This document shows, one piece after another, positions 1 to 9,132 of a stretch of 64,000 nucleotides of DNA (its first letter is position 1; every line of letters starts with the position of its first letter). The stretch covers positions 1-64,000 of the forward strand of contig CAYRAM010000008.1 of NCBI GenBank assembly GCA_964422295.1, written 5' to 3'. The notes beneath the pieces are model-generated. The model had not been told where the DNA came from, ran no database searches, and saw only the letters and a program-made list of their open reading frames with translations. The DNA is from UBA12191 sp964422295. GTDB lineage: Bacteria; Planctomycetota; UBA8108; UBA1146. The position numbers and the translations under genes were made by a program.

Positions 1-51
1 CGCCATCCGCCCTCACTTCCTGTGCTCAGTCTGCCTCAAGCCCGTCTTTAG

Positions 52-86
52 AAAAAGGGGCGAGACCACAGTTGCAGTCTCGCCCC
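52..86 (-). terminator. Rho-independent terminator of the HEAT-repeat gene
   Basis: A perfect 10-bp stem (57-66 with 77-86, GGGGCGAGAC/GTCTCGCCCC) encloses a 10-base loop. Read on the minus strand it is followed by TTTTT, 36 bases past the stop codon of the minus-strand gene. Confidence 0.85.
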
Positions 87-121
87 GTCTCCTAATAATC
101 CACACAACTTTTGCGCAATGA

Positions 122-2299
122 TTAGTTGCCGATCAGTCCCATCGATCTCGAAGCAGCCTTGATCAGCTTCACTTCAGAGGATTCCAGCGCTGCGTTGAGC
201 ACCTCGCTGACCGCAGGAGCAACGTTGCCCACACCGGCACCCCGGTGGATGTTGCCCAGAGCGATCAATGCTGCCTCGCGAAGGTCGACGCTGGCAGCAT
301 CTCCCTCAGCGACGATGCGCACCAGTGCATCACTGGCAGCGGCGGGACGCAAACTCGCAAGTGCGTAACAGCAGGGAACCCTGACCGCATCGGAAGGATC
401 ATCGAGCGCTCTGATCGCACCATCGACAGCCCCTGCCAAGTCAAATCCTCCGCCGTGAGAAGCCATCCGGTGGAGAGCCTTCGCAGCCTGGGCAGCGATC
501 ATTTGACCATTGGAAGCATCCGCATCGGCGAGCAAGCCGACGAGAAGATCATTGCGCAAGCGCAGTGCATCGATGGCGCGGTTCACCACGAACACTCCAG
601 ACTCTTCATCGCCATAGACCTGTTGCGCTTGGCTGAAGTTGTCTTCTGCGGCAAACACCAGGATCGGCGTGCGGCTCGTACGATAATCCTTGCGCAAACG
701 TGCGATCACCTCTCCTGCAGGCATCGAGCCCGTCTCGGCGGAGATGGCGATGATGTGCTTGGGGAAGGAAACCGCGCGCTCAAGACCGCGCAGGGGATCT
801 TCGTCATTGAAGGATTCGATGTTGGCACGGGCCAGTAATGCACCGACACGCAGCGAATCATCCTGATTGGGGAAAATGGTCAATGCGACCTTGCGGCTCG
901 CATCAGACAAACCTTCTGCGAGGTTCGGCACCACTTCATCCGAGTTGCTGAATCCCGGCGCAGAATCCATGTAGGCGATCGCATGAGCCGCAGCAAATCG
1001 AACACCACGATGATCGTAGGTCAGTGCCCGGATCACAGATCCGGGGATATTCGCTGAACCGGTACCGCGATTGAAGGATTCAAGGGTTTTGATCAACTCG
1101 ATGGCGGCCTGGGGGCGGCGATCGGTGAGGGCAATTTCGACAGCGGCATCGACGACCTCGGGGGTCATGGTGTAGGCAGATGAGCGAACTCTCTGCATCT
1201 CCAACTCACGACCACGGAGGTTTGAAAGTTCCGATTCGTCGGCATCCCCCGCTTCGACCTGGTTGGAGATGACCGCACTCACATCACGGTACTCACTCCA
1301 GCGAGCCATCTGATTGCAAGCGTTCAGGGCCATGGCACCCGCACCGGTCGGATTCAGGGTCAGGGCATCGGCAAGGAACTGCTCAGCACGCAGTTCGTTC
1401 AACTCCCAGCCTTCGACCGACTTCCAAGTCAAACTTCCAGCGTCCGTCATCCAGATCACGGGATCGTGGTAGGTGCGAACCATCTTGCCACCATCATTGC
1501 TGAAGGCGTGAGCCTGGTCCGTCAACAGGCCATATGCTTCACGACCACTGCTTCCGGGGATGATGGAGTCACACGCTGCGTTGGCAGCAGCACGCACCAG
1601 CGGATCACCGGTCGACTCTGCGAGCCAGCGCAGGGAGGGAACGGAAGCGGGGTGACCGATCTTCTGAAGTGCGGCAACCGCTCCCATGACGACCCCCTGC
1701 TCGGAAGCGTGGAGGCAACGGCACAGCGGTAATACAGCATCGTCACTGATGCGGGTGATCGCCTGGATTGCCAGCACTCGCAATTTCTGCTCCGGCTGCC
1801 CCAAACGCTCGACCAGACCTGGAAGCAGGTATACCCCGTGATCACTGATCGCGCGGTAGAGCAACTTGGTGCGCTCAAGAAGATCTTCATCACTGAAGTA
1901 GGTGTCGAGCACAGTGTTGATTGCATCTTCGTCCATCGAGCGACGCTTCGTCTCAAGGGATGTCAATCGCAACAGCGTCCCCATCTGACCACTGAGAGTC
2001 TCATCGCCGGCACGAATCACGCGAATCAATTCGCCGTAGCCGACCCTGTCAACCCAGTCGAGAGCTTCCTCGGAAGTGATATCCAACAAAAGTGCACGCT
2101 CAAAACTCTGGCGTGCCTCATCGAGTTTTCCCTGCTGGAAAAGATTGACACCCTCATCCAGCAAAACCCGAACGTCGGGTCGTACCTGGGCATCCACCTT
2201 GCCGGTGAGACCCGGCACCCCGATCAGCAATGCGATGCATGCCACCAAGATTCCCTTGAGAATCATGCAACTCCGGTGCTTCATGACCACCTCGTTCAT
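122..2299 (-). CDS. Secreted HEAT-repeat/TPR protein with a degenerate receiver-like segment
   Basis: A 725-residue protein of unknown role, probably a scaffold for protein-protein contacts outside the cytoplasm. Residues 6-38 look like a signal peptide (basic start, hydrophobic core, cut near VDAQ). Residues 40-80 resemble a TPR. HEAT-like helical repeats occupy about 160-250 and 590-725. Between them, about 470-585 has the alternating strand/helix pattern of a response-regulator receiver, with an acidic pair at 480-481, but no aspartate where phosphorylation would occur. The start at 2299 is 11 bases after AGGAGG; the ATG at 2284 would also leave a complete signal peptide. It stands alone and ends in a strong terminator. 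Repeat and signal calls are visible; the function is not. Confidence 0.85.
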   Translation of the reverse strand: MNEVVMKHRSCMILKGILVACIALLIGVPGLTGKVDAQVRPDVRVLLDEGVNLFQQGKLDEARQSFERALLLDITSEEALDWVDRVGYGELIRVIRAGDETLSGQMGTLLRLTSLETKRRSMDEDAINTVLDTYFSDEDLLERTKLLYRAISDHGVYLLPGLVERLGQPEQKLRVLAIQAITRISDDAVLPLCRCLHASEQGVVMGAVAALQKIGHPASVPSLRWLAESTGDPLVRAAANAACDSIIPGSSGREAYGLLTDQAHAFSNDGGKMVRTYHDPVIWMTDAGSLTWKSVEGWELNELRAEQFLADALTLNPTGAGAMALNACNQMARWSEYRDVSAVISNQVEAGDADESELSNLRGRELEMQRVRSSAYTMTPEVVDAAVEIALTDRRPQAAIELIKTLESFNRGTGSANIPGSVIRALTYDHRGVRFAAAHAIAYMDSAPGFSNSDEVVPNLAEGLSDASRKVALTIFPNQDDSLRVGALLARANIESFNDEDPLRGLERAVSFPKHIIAISAETGSMPAGEVIARLRKDYRTSRTPILVFAAEDNFSQAQQVYGDEESGVFVVNRAIDALRLRNDLLVGLLADADASNGQMIAAQAAKALHRMASHGGGFDLAGAVDGAIRALDDPSDAVRVPCCYALASLRPAAASDALVRIVAEGDAASVDLREAALIALGNIHRGAGVGNVAPAVSEVLNAALESSEVKLIKAASRSMGLIGN

Positions 2300-2776
2300 G
2301 CTCGTTCATCCCTCCTGTGCCCTGCTGCGGAGAGTCCCTCCCCGGCATGGCACGTCTGTTGTAGATTTTTTGGCTTCCTCATGTCAGTCTTCCACGATGC
2401 CAGCGATGCAAATGGACCGAGACAGAGCTTTGCAGCCCTACCGGCCCACCAACAATTTCACAGCGGTATCGACCGACTCTTCAATTCTTTCCACTCCCCA
2501 ATGGATGACGAAAGACCCGATTTTCAGGGGCACCCGGGAAACCTGGTCCCAGCCGCGCCAAAATCGGACCTCGGAACGACTCCGAGCCTCCATCGTCCTT
2601 CGGGAGCAGACCATGTTGTCTCACAGGACTCCACCGTTGTCGAGACATCGCCAGAACTCCGCACCCCCGAGATTCGGTCAGGCTGGGAAGATCAGCGGCA
2701 AAGAGGTTGCATCCGGGCTTCTGCGCGGCTAGCACATGGGGGGTGGTCCAGTTTGAAGGGAATTTTTCACAAGCCC
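2300..2776. other. Intergenic region between the HEAT gene and larC
   Basis: About 480 bases separate the divergent HEAT-repeat and larC genes. Reading frames cross it, including an open extension of the larC frame that runs antisense into the HEAT gene, but none has a ribosome-binding site or recognisable protein sequence. Apart from the promoter-like pair near 2358-2387 nothing convincing is seen. Confidence 0.6.
2358..2387 (-). promoter_or_regulatory. Possible promoter of the HEAT-repeat gene
   Basis: On the minus strand CTGACA (2382-2387) and TACAAC (2358-2363) are separated by 18 bases, about 60 bases upstream of the start. They match 5/6 and 4/6 of the housekeeping consensus. This is pattern matching only. 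Confidence 0.25.
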
Positions 2777-4072
2777 ATGAATCAAAAGGACTTAAGTAAT
2801 ACTCTTCAAATTGGAGGCCAAAGTACGGACCTCTTTGTCGACGCCAGCCGTGGCGTCGCCGGGGACATGCTGCTGGCCGCACTCGTCGATTTGGGCGTGC
2901 CGGAAGAAGTGATTCGAGAGCCGTTGGCCGCAGTTTTGCCGCCCCATCGACTGGAATTTCAGCACGAGAGTCGCCGCGGAATCGTCGGTCTCTGCGCCCA
3001 CGTCACCGCTCTTGAGGAGTCCCCTCCCCACAGGACACTCCCCGATCTTCTCGGCGCGCTCGACCACCCCCAATTGCCGGAAGCGGTCCGCAAAGATGCG
3101 CAGGATGTATACCAAAGACTCGCCAAGGCAGAAGCCACGGTCCACGGAATCCCCGAAGACAAGGTTCACTTTCACGAAGTCGGTGCCATCGATGCACAGG
3201 TCGACATCATCGGTGTGCTGCTCGCCATCAATTATCTTTCTCCACTGCGCATCACCTGTTCCTCGCTGCCCTTGGGTCACGGTCAGGTTCGTGCAGACCA
3301 TGGGCTAATTCCTGTCCCCGCTCCTGCAGTGGTTGAAATTCTGCACGGAGCCAAGGCTCATGCGGGTCCCGCGGGCCGGGAGTTGACCACCCCCACCGGT
3401 GCTGCACTGCTGATGAGTTTGGCCGCTGTCCAGGAAGACGCTCCAGCGGGAACCCTTCTGCAACAAGGTTGGGGCTACGGTCAACGGGTGGCAGCGGATG
3501 ATGAACCCATCAATGCGGTTCGATTGCTGCAGTTGGAGTCCACCGAAACGCCGCTGACCGATCGGGTCGTCCGCATGGAAACAGTGATCGACCACATCTC
3601 CGGTGAAGATCTGGGCGGGGTCGTCGATCGATGCCTCGAAGCGGGTGCCATCGAAGCATTCTTGTCCCCGATCCAAATGAAGAAATCACGCCCCGGTCAT
3701 CAACTGACGGTCCTTGCAGATCCGGAGGACGAATCTGCCCTGTGCCGATCGATACACCGGTGGACCGGAACCCTCGGAATCCGCATCGATTCCCTGCGCA
3801 GGAGCCTGTTGAGAAGGGAATCCCGCAGCGTCGAAGCTTGCGGTGAGTCGATTCGGATCAAATTGGCGTGGTGTGATAAGGACTTGATCTCTGCACGCCC
3901 CGAACACGCCGATATCGCCCGCCTTGCTGCCAGCAGGGATTGGTCTATGGACTACACCCGACAGCAGTTGGCCAGCACCATCGACGCCTATTTGACCGCA
4001 GCAGGGCTACAGTCGCCGACGGCGGAATCTCCCCAAAAAAATCACCGAAATTCGGGGATTCCCCATGAATGA
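2777..4072 (+). CDS. larC: LarC-family nickel insertion protein (DUF111)
   Basis: A 431-residue LarC homologue. LarC inserts nickel into the pyridinium-dithiocarboxylate mononucleotide that serves as the cofactor of lactate racemase and related enzymes. Family motifs are clear: DASRGVAGDMLLAAL near residue 25, HFHEVGAIDAQVDIIG from residue 131, and PVPAPA a little further on. In Lactobacillus plantarum larC is read through a programmed frameshift; here the two halves form one continuous frame. The start at 2777 has only a weak AAGGGA upstream. The family motif begins about 20 residues later, so a later non-ATG start cannot be excluded. No larA, larB or larE lies in the window. The last 8 bases overlap the sigma factor gene, suggesting co-transcription. 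Confidence 0.88.
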   Translation: MNQKDLSNTLQIGGQSTDLFVDASRGVAGDMLLAALVDLGVPEEVIREPLAAVLPPHRLEFQHESRRGIVGLCAHVTALEESPPHRTLPDLLGALDHPQLPEAVRKDAQDVYQRLAKAEATVHGIPEDKVHFHEVGAIDAQVDIIGVLLAINYLSPLRITCSSLPLGHGQVRADHGLIPVPAPAVVEILHGAKAHAGPAGRELTTPTGAALLMSLAAVQEDAPAGTLLQQGWGYGQRVAADDEPINAVRLLQLESTETPLTDRVVRMETVIDHISGEDLGGVVDRCLEAGAIEAFLSPIQMKKSRPGHQLTVLADPEDESALCRSIHRWTGTLGIRIDSLRRSLLRRESRSVEACGESIRIKLAWCDKDLISARPEHADIARLAASRDWSMDYTRQQLASTIDAYLTAAGLQSPTAESPQKNHRNSGIPHE

Positions 4073-4781
4073 ACCCGAATCTTCATCGTCATCCCCGGTG
4101 CCTGGCCAGGCGAGATCTGCTCATCCCGGAAATCGTGGCTCAGGTGCAAACGTCAGTGCCGAGCAAGATGATGAAGATCGTCGACTGATTCGGCTACACA
4201 TCGCCGGAGACCCGGCAGGATTTGAAGAATTATACCGGATACACCGGGAAAGGATCTTCGCTGTGTCGATGCGGATGTTGAGAAATCGCGAAGACGCTCT
4301 CGATATCACCCAAGAGGTCTTTGTCCGCATTCACAAGGCCCTCGATGGTTTTGATCCCTCAGGACGTTTTTTGACCTGGGCTTATCGCATCGCCACCAAC
4401 CAGTGCATCGATCGTATCCGGCGCCGCAAGGTTCGACGGGAGCAGGCGGTCTTTGAGGATTCGGTCGGGGAACAGCGCGATCTGAGAACAGGGAAATCCG
4501 GAACGCCCCCTCCGGAAGCAGATCTTGAACGTGAAGAAGTCGCCCAGGCAGTCAGTGATGCCGTCGAACAGTTGGGCGATGCACACCGCATGGTCTTCAC
4601 CCTCTACTGCTACGAAGGGCTCTCTTACGGAGAGATTGCCGCGGTGATGGGGATCCCCGTCGGCACCGTCATGTCGCGACTCTACCACGCACGCAAAAAG
4701 GTGCGGGAGTCTCTCCCCGTCGACTGGGATCCGGGAGGTCCCCGTCGCGGGAAATCTTCCGACGGTGGAGGTGAATCATGA
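4065..4781 (+). CDS. ECF-type RNA polymerase sigma factor
   Basis: A 238-residue sigma-70 family factor of the extracytoplasmic-function type. It has a Ser-rich, probably disordered first 40 residues. Region 2 follows at about 50-125, with FEELYRIHRERIFAVSMRML and a DALDITQEVF segment. Region 4 lies at about 165-218, with the helix-turn-helix LSYGEIAAVMGIPVGTVMSR. Such factors direct core polymerase to a small regulon, often including their own operon. The gene overlaps larC by 8 bases and shares ATGA with the next gene, the usual layout of a sigma factor with its membrane-bound regulator. The link to larC may be only transcriptional. The regulon cannot be read from the window. Confidence 0.92.
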   Translation: MNEPESSSSSPVPGQARSAHPGNRGSGANVSAEQDDEDRRLIRLHIAGDPAGFEELYRIHRERIFAVSMRMLRNREDALDITQEVFVRIHKALDGFDPSGRFLTWAYRIATNQCIDRIRRRKVRREQAVFEDSVGEQRDLRTGKSGTPPPEADLEREEVAQAVSDAVEQLGDAHRMVFTLYCYEGLSYGEIAAVMGIPVGTVMSRLYHARKKVRESLPVDWDPGGPRRGKSSDGGGES

Positions 4782-5272
4782 GCCATGATTCTGATTTTGA
4801 CCGCTTCCGTGAGCTCGTCGAAGCTTCGGCGATGCGGGAACTGACCGAAGCGGAGATCGCCTTCCTCGGACGGATGGGTTTCCAGTCGGAAGAGTGCCGG
4901 GTTTGGCTTGAGGCCGATGCGGAAGCGCTGGACTCCTGGGTCTCCCAGGACCCTCTGCAAGAGATTGCCCCCCCCAGTTCGCTGGATTGGGCACGGGTCG
5001 AAACGGGCCTGCGCAGGGCCGGTGCGCTCCCCTCGCCACAGAGGAGCAAACCGATGGGGATGACCCTTGTCGCCACTGCTGCAGCTTTGCTGATCTGCGT
5101 CGGCGTGGTTTATTCGATCCTGAGGGACGGCTTGAATGGCCCAATGGAGCCGATCGAGGATGAAGTTGTTTTCGAGGTTTTGGACTTGCCCGAGGGTGAC
5201 GGTAGTTTCATTCTTCATGAAGAAGAAGGTGACGATGACGGCGTCCTCATGATCATCTTCTCCAATGGATAG
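4778..5272 (+). CDS. Small single-pass membrane protein, candidate anti-sigma factor
   Basis: A 164-residue protein starting in the ATGA overlap with the sigma factor stop codon. The first 90 residues are hydrophilic and helical, one transmembrane helix lies at about 90-110 (TLVATAAALLICVGVVYSIL), and the tail is very acidic. Position and topology fit an anti-sigma factor that holds the ECF factor at the membrane. However, there is no HxxxCxxC zinc motif, and no family sequence is recognisable. It could instead be an unrelated membrane protein of the same operon. Moderate confidence that it is a gene; low confidence about its job. Confidence 0.75.
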   Translation: MSHDSDFDRFRELVEASAMRELTEAEIAFLGRMGFQSEECRVWLEADAEALDSWVSQDPLQEIAPPSSLDWARVETGLRRAGALPSPQRSKPMGMTLVATAAALLICVGVVYSILRDGLNGPMEPIEDEVVFEVLDLPEGDGSFILHEEEGDDDGVLMIIFSNG

Positions 5273-5281
5273 GATCGTACG

Positions 5282-5797
5282 GTGAACTGCAGACACAAAA
5301 ACCCACTCGTCCCGCTGTCGCTTTTCCGCCAGCCCGGAGAGTCGACACCGTTCTTCTGCTATCTGTTGATGTCGTTGATGTGCCTCACTTTTGCAGGAAG
5401 CCCCTTGTTTGCGGCCACCGACGATCCTGCCCCGAAACAGGATCGCCTGCGAATCCTTCACGTCAGTGGTCACGACAGTGGTGGCGTACCGGCAGAACTC
5501 AAAAAGTTTTCCAACTACCTGCGCAGGGCGGGAGCCAACCACTGGAAACTGCAGGAGGAAAAAGCGGTTCGTCTCAAGGGGACCAAACCCCTGGAAGTCG
5601 CCCTACCGGGGAAATTGGGCAAGGCCATCATATCGGTCGATGCCAAAAAAGTGGCCACGGTGCGCTTCCTCGATCCCCAGGGAAAAAGCCTTGGAAAGTA
5701 CCGTTCGAGCCGTTTCCCGCTGGTCATCGTGAACCAGCGCCTCAAACTCAAGGGCCAGCCCTACGTCTTCATTCTCGACCTTCCACGGAAGAAATAA
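5282..5797 (+). CDS. Secreted protein of unknown function
   Basis: A 171-residue protein with a GTG start 9 bases after the preceding stop. A hydrophobic segment at residues 24-44 ending in SPLFAA looks like a signal peptide; the ATG at codon 30 would also give a workable though short signal. The mature part is basic, about 125 residues, with beta-rich stretches such as PLEVALPGKLGKAIISVDAKKVATV and no cysteines. No family is recognised. Its place directly after the sigma factor and the membrane protein suggests it is co-transcribed and may be an envelope target or sensor of that pair, which is inference from position only. Confidence 0.7.
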   Translation: MNCRHKNPLVPLSLFRQPGESTPFFCYLLMSLMCLTFAGSPLFAATDDPAPKQDRLRILHVSGHDSGGVPAELKKFSNYLRRAGANHWKLQEEKAVRLKGTKPLEVALPGKLGKAIISVDAKKVATVRFLDPQGKSLGKYRSSRFPLVIVNQRLKLKGQPYVFILDLPRKK

Positions 5798-5854
5798 CCT
5801 TTCTCACCGTTTTTTTGTTGCAGTCAGGCCCCGAAAAATCCGATCTTCAGAGAG

Positions 5855-7135
5855 ATGGAAGATTTCAGAATCGCCCTACTGGGATTGGGAAATGTCGGGA
5901 CAGCGGTCGCAGACCTGCTCTCCTCAACGCAAAAGGAATGCCTCGCGCGGGCAGGCCGGAAGATCGTCGTCGATCGCATCGTCGTTCGCGACGTGAGCCG
6001 CACACGCAACATTCCTGATAGCCTTCCCGGACAGAAACGCTTGGGCAATGATCCTCTGGAAGCGGTCCACGACCCTGACATCGATGCCATCGTCGAGTTG
6101 GTCGGCGGAGAAGATGACCCGCGCTTGTGGATTCGGCAAGCACTGGAAGCGGGCAAAGATGTCATCACGGCAAACAAGGCAGTTCTCGCAGTTCATGGAG
6201 AAGAGTTGTTTAACCTCGCCCATGAAAAGCAACGCGGACTCTACTACGAGGCTTCTGTAGCGGCTGCAGTCCCTGTCCTCCAGGTGATGCAACAGGGCAT
6301 CCCCGCAGGACCCGTGGATCGGCTAATCGGCATTCTCAATGGCACCTGTAATTTCATTCTCGACCAGTTGGAGATGCATTCATTCGATGAAGCATTGAAG
6401 AAAGCCCAGGAGGCAGGTCTGGCAGAAGCGGATCCGACCCTCGACATCACCGGCATGGACTCTGCTCACAAATTAATCCTGCTGGCGCGAATCCTTCTCG
6501 GACACACTGTGCCGGTCAATGATTTGCGAGTCGAAGGAATCGAGTCGATCGATCCCATCGACATCGGGTTTGGCTGGTCCCAGGATCTGAAACTGAAGTT
6601 GGTCGGCATCCTCGAACGCAATGGAAATGGAACCTGCATGGGAGTCATGCCCTGCTTCATCTCCTCCGATCACCCCCTCGCCAATGTGAGCAATGAAGAC
6701 AATGCGATCCTTCTTGAAGCGGATCCATTTGGTTCCCTGGTCCTTCAGGGCAAGGGAGCGGGTGGAAAGCCGACCGCCGGCAGTGTCGTCGCGGATATCC
6801 TCAGGGCTGCAAGGGGAGATTCCACTTCGACCCCACCAGCGGGGCAAAAAACAGATATTCTCGATCCTGGCATGCGACCTGCACGCCATTACCTGCGACT
6901 GGAAGTTCCTGACCGCCCCGGTGTTCTCGCACGAGTTGCGGGCGCATTGGCATCGGAAGAAGTGGGAATCGCAGCGCTCGAACAAAGCGAAAATCTCAGT
7001 GAAATCGACGACGGTGTCCCGGTTCAAATTTTGACACACCCGGTCCAGACTCCCCAACTCGATCGCGCATTGGATCGACTCGACGAAGATCTGCGCAATA
7101 TCTGCGCACCGGTCCGTATCAGAATCGAAGAATAG
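5855..7135 (+). CDS. hom: Homoserine dehydrogenase
   Basis: A 426-residue monofunctional homoserine dehydrogenase. It reduces aspartate semialdehyde to homoserine with NAD(P)H, the branch-point step to threonine and methionine. The Rossmann motif GLGNVG is at residues 10-15. The catalytic domain carries NGTCNFIL and the GLAEADPTLDITGMDSAHK signature, and a C-terminal ACT domain (about 345-420) starts at HYLRLEVPDRPGVLARVAG. The ACT domain in this family usually mediates threonine feedback. It is the first gene of hom-thrC-thrB-lysC, with thrC 18 bases downstream. The start at 5855 follows AGAGAG closely. No attenuator-like leader was found in the short gap upstream. Confidence 0.97.
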   Translation: MEDFRIALLGLGNVGTAVADLLSSTQKECLARAGRKIVVDRIVVRDVSRTRNIPDSLPGQKRLGNDPLEAVHDPDIDAIVELVGGEDDPRLWIRQALEAGKDVITANKAVLAVHGEELFNLAHEKQRGLYYEASVAAAVPVLQVMQQGIPAGPVDRLIGILNGTCNFILDQLEMHSFDEALKKAQEAGLAEADPTLDITGMDSAHKLILLARILLGHTVPVNDLRVEGIESIDPIDIGFGWSQDLKLKLVGILERNGNGTCMGVMPCFISSDHPLANVSNEDNAILLEADPFGSLVLQGKGAGGKPTAGSVVADILRAARGDSTSTPPAGQKTDILDPGMRPARHYLRLEVPDRPGVLARVAGALASEEVGIAALEQSENLSEIDDGVPVQILTHPVQTPQLDRALDRLDEDLRNICAPVRIRIEE

Positions 7136-7153
7136 GCAAGAGACGAGGCAAAG

Positions 7154-8209
7154 ATGGCAGGAATCATCGAACGCTACAGGGATCAACTTCCGGTGACCTC
7201 CGATACTCCGGTGATCACTTTGGAAGAGGGATCGACTCCACTCATCCCTGCCCCCGCACTGTCTCAAATTCTCGGTGGAGATCGCAGGGTCTTCCTCAAA
7301 TTCGAAGGTCTCAATCCGACATCTTCCTTCAAGGACCGTGGGATGACCCTCGCTGTATCCAAGGCGATGGAATCCGGATGTCGCGGTGTGATCTGCGCCT
7401 CCACAGGGAACACCTCCGCTTCAGCAGCGGCCTACGCCGCCCGCGCCGGCGTTCCATGCTATGTCGTATTGCCCGCCGGCAAGGTCGCAGCGGGCAAATT
7501 AGCCCAGGCCCTCGTCCATGGAGCAAAGATGATCCCCATCGAAGGAAACTTTGATCAGGCATTGCAGCTCGTGGTCGAGATTGCGGAGCAGGAAGGCATC
7601 ACCCTCGTCAACTCCCTCAATCCTTATCGACTGGAGGGACAGAAAACAGTCGCATTTGAGATCGTCGATCTTCTCGGGGAAGCACCGGATGCCCACTTCC
7701 TCCCCGTCGGCAATGCCGGAAACATCACTGCCACGTGGCGCGGTTATCGTCACTATCATGATGAAAAAGTCATCACTTCGACTCCGCAAATGTTCGGTTG
7801 CCAAGCCGCAGGCGCGGCTCCCATCGTCCACGGCAAGCCGATTGAAAATCCGGAAACGATCGCAACTGCAATCCGCATCGGCAATCCCGCATCCTGGCAA
7901 GGAGCCGTAGACGCCATCGAGCAATCGGAAGGTGAAATCAGTGCGGTCACCGACGATCAGATCATGGAGGCTTACCACCACTTGTCTTCCAAAGAGGGTG
8001 TTTTCTGTGAGCCTGCCAGTGCTGCAAGTGTCGCCGGTCTGCTCGCTCGTATCCGTTCTCAGCAGGAGATTTGTCGCGAGGGTGGGACCATCGTCTGCAC
8101 ATTGACCGGACATGGACTCAAGGATCCGGATCGAGCCATCGATGGTCTCGACATTCCCGAGCCTGTATCTGCGGACTTGGGTGCCCTGCGCCAGGGAATG
8201 GGTCTCTGA
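7154..8209 (+). CDS. thrC: Threonine synthase
   Basis: A 351-residue pyridoxal-phosphate enzyme that converts O-phosphohomoserine to threonine, the last step of the pathway. The PLP lysine is K60 in NPTSSFKDRGM. The conserved CASTGNTSASAAAYAARAG segment, the phosphate-binding LPVGNAGN and the late TGHGLKD motif are all present. The length and the short N-terminus match the compact bacterial type (Bacillus/Thermus-like) rather than the longer E. coli or fungal type. The gene's TGA and the next gene's ATG share one base, so it is translationally coupled to thrB. Confidence 0.97.
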   Translation: MAGIIERYRDQLPVTSDTPVITLEEGSTPLIPAPALSQILGGDRRVFLKFEGLNPTSSFKDRGMTLAVSKAMESGCRGVICASTGNTSASAAAYAARAGVPCYVVLPAGKVAAGKLAQALVHGAKMIPIEGNFDQALQLVVEIAEQEGITLVNSLNPYRLEGQKTVAFEIVDLLGEAPDAHFLPVGNAGNITATWRGYRHYHDEKVITSTPQMFGCQAAGAAPIVHGKPIENPETIATAIRIGNPASWQGAVDAIEQSEGEISAVTDDQIMEAYHHLSSKEGVFCEPASAASVAGLLARIRSQQEICREGGTIVCTLTGHGLKDPDRAIDGLDIPEPVSADLGALRQGMGL

Positions 8210-9132
8210 TGACTCATTGGAAGATCAAGGCACCCGCCTCCAGTGCAAACCTGGGTCCTGGGTTCGATATCCTGGGACTGGCGCTCGATTGCCACTTGAG
8301 CGTCAGTGTCTCCACCGAGGAGTCCTTCATGCTGGAGGTCAGCGGTGAAGGAGCGCACCAGGTCCCGGCAGACGAAGAGCACCTGATCGTCGCCACCGCT
8401 CGGGATATCGCCGGGGACGCTGCCCTGGGATGTCATTGGAAGATAGACAGTGGGATTCCGATGACGCGCGGGCTCGGTTCCAGTGCTGCTGCGATCGGTG
8501 CTGGATTGGCTGCCGGTATCCTGTTGCGGGATGGGACCATCAACGATCGATCTGAACTTTTCAGAGACCTCGCCTCCCGTGAGGGGCACGGTGACAATGC
8601 GGCAGCAACCGTGTATGGCGGATTGCAATTCTGTTATTCAGATGGTGACGGGCAATTTCTTCACAGGACGATCCCATGCCCCGAATCCCTCGGGGTGATC
8701 ACCGTCGTCCCTGAGCATGAACTCGCCACGTCCGCCGCAAGGGCCGCACTCCCGGTTGCCCATGACATCTCTGCGATCACCTCAAACATGGCCTCGCTGG
8801 CGATGCTATTGAGAAGCATGGAGAGCGGTGACACGAGTGCCCTCTCTTCGGCATGCAGCGATACTCTGCACGAACCCTATCGACTCCCCCTGGTCCCCGG
8901 TCTCAAGGAAGCACTTGAATCGTTGCGGGAAGACCCTCACTTACTCGGATCCTGGCTCTCAGGGGCGGGTCCAACGCTGGCCAGTTTTGCACCGCACATC
9001 AACTTTCCGGAGTTGATGAATGGCAATGGAGTGAGTGCAGCTGTCGCCGCACTCGACCGGGCAGGAATCTCATCGAGGATTCTCGGCTTGGCCGTGGATC
9101 ACGCCGGAATTCAGTGGGAGGCGATCTTATGA
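8209..9132 (+). CDS. thrB: Homoserine kinase (GHMP family)
   Basis: A 307-residue GHMP-family kinase that phosphorylates homoserine to O-phosphohomoserine. Family motifs run in order: PASSANLGPGFDILGLALD near the N-terminus, the ATP-binding GLGSSAAAIGAG at about residue 90, and the C-terminal GSWLSGAGPTLASF. The ATG at 8209 overlaps the thrC stop by one base and fits the family N-terminus; the frame stays open upstream inside thrC but that extension is not plausible. Substrate and product fit the neighbours hom and thrC exactly. The C-terminus shares ATGA with the aspartate kinase start. Confidence 0.96.
   Translation: MTHWKIKAPASSANLGPGFDILGLALDCHLSVSVSTEESFMLEVSGEGAHQVPADEEHLIVATARDIAGDAALGCHWKIDSGIPMTRGLGSSAAAIGAGLAAGILLRDGTINDRSELFRDLASREGHGDNAAATVYGGLQFCYSDGDGQFLHRTIPCPESLGVITVVPEHELATSAARAALPVAHDISAITSNMASLAMLLRSMESGDTSALSSACSDTLHEPYRLPLVPGLKEALESLREDPHLLGSWLSGAGPTLASFAPHINFPELMNGNGVSAAVAALDRAGISSRILGLAVDHAGIQWEAIL

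Noticed and set aside
1838..2776. Long open extension upstream of larC
   Set aside because: It begins antisense inside the HEAT-repeat gene, has no ribosome-binding site, and its translation shows no domain; LarC homology starts only after 2777.
4028..4064. Near-inverted repeat at the larC 3' end (GGAATCTCCCC / GGGGATTCC) before the sigma factor start
   Set aside because: It could mask the sigma factor start codon, but it lies in larC coding sequence and the match is imperfect, so no regulatory claim is made.
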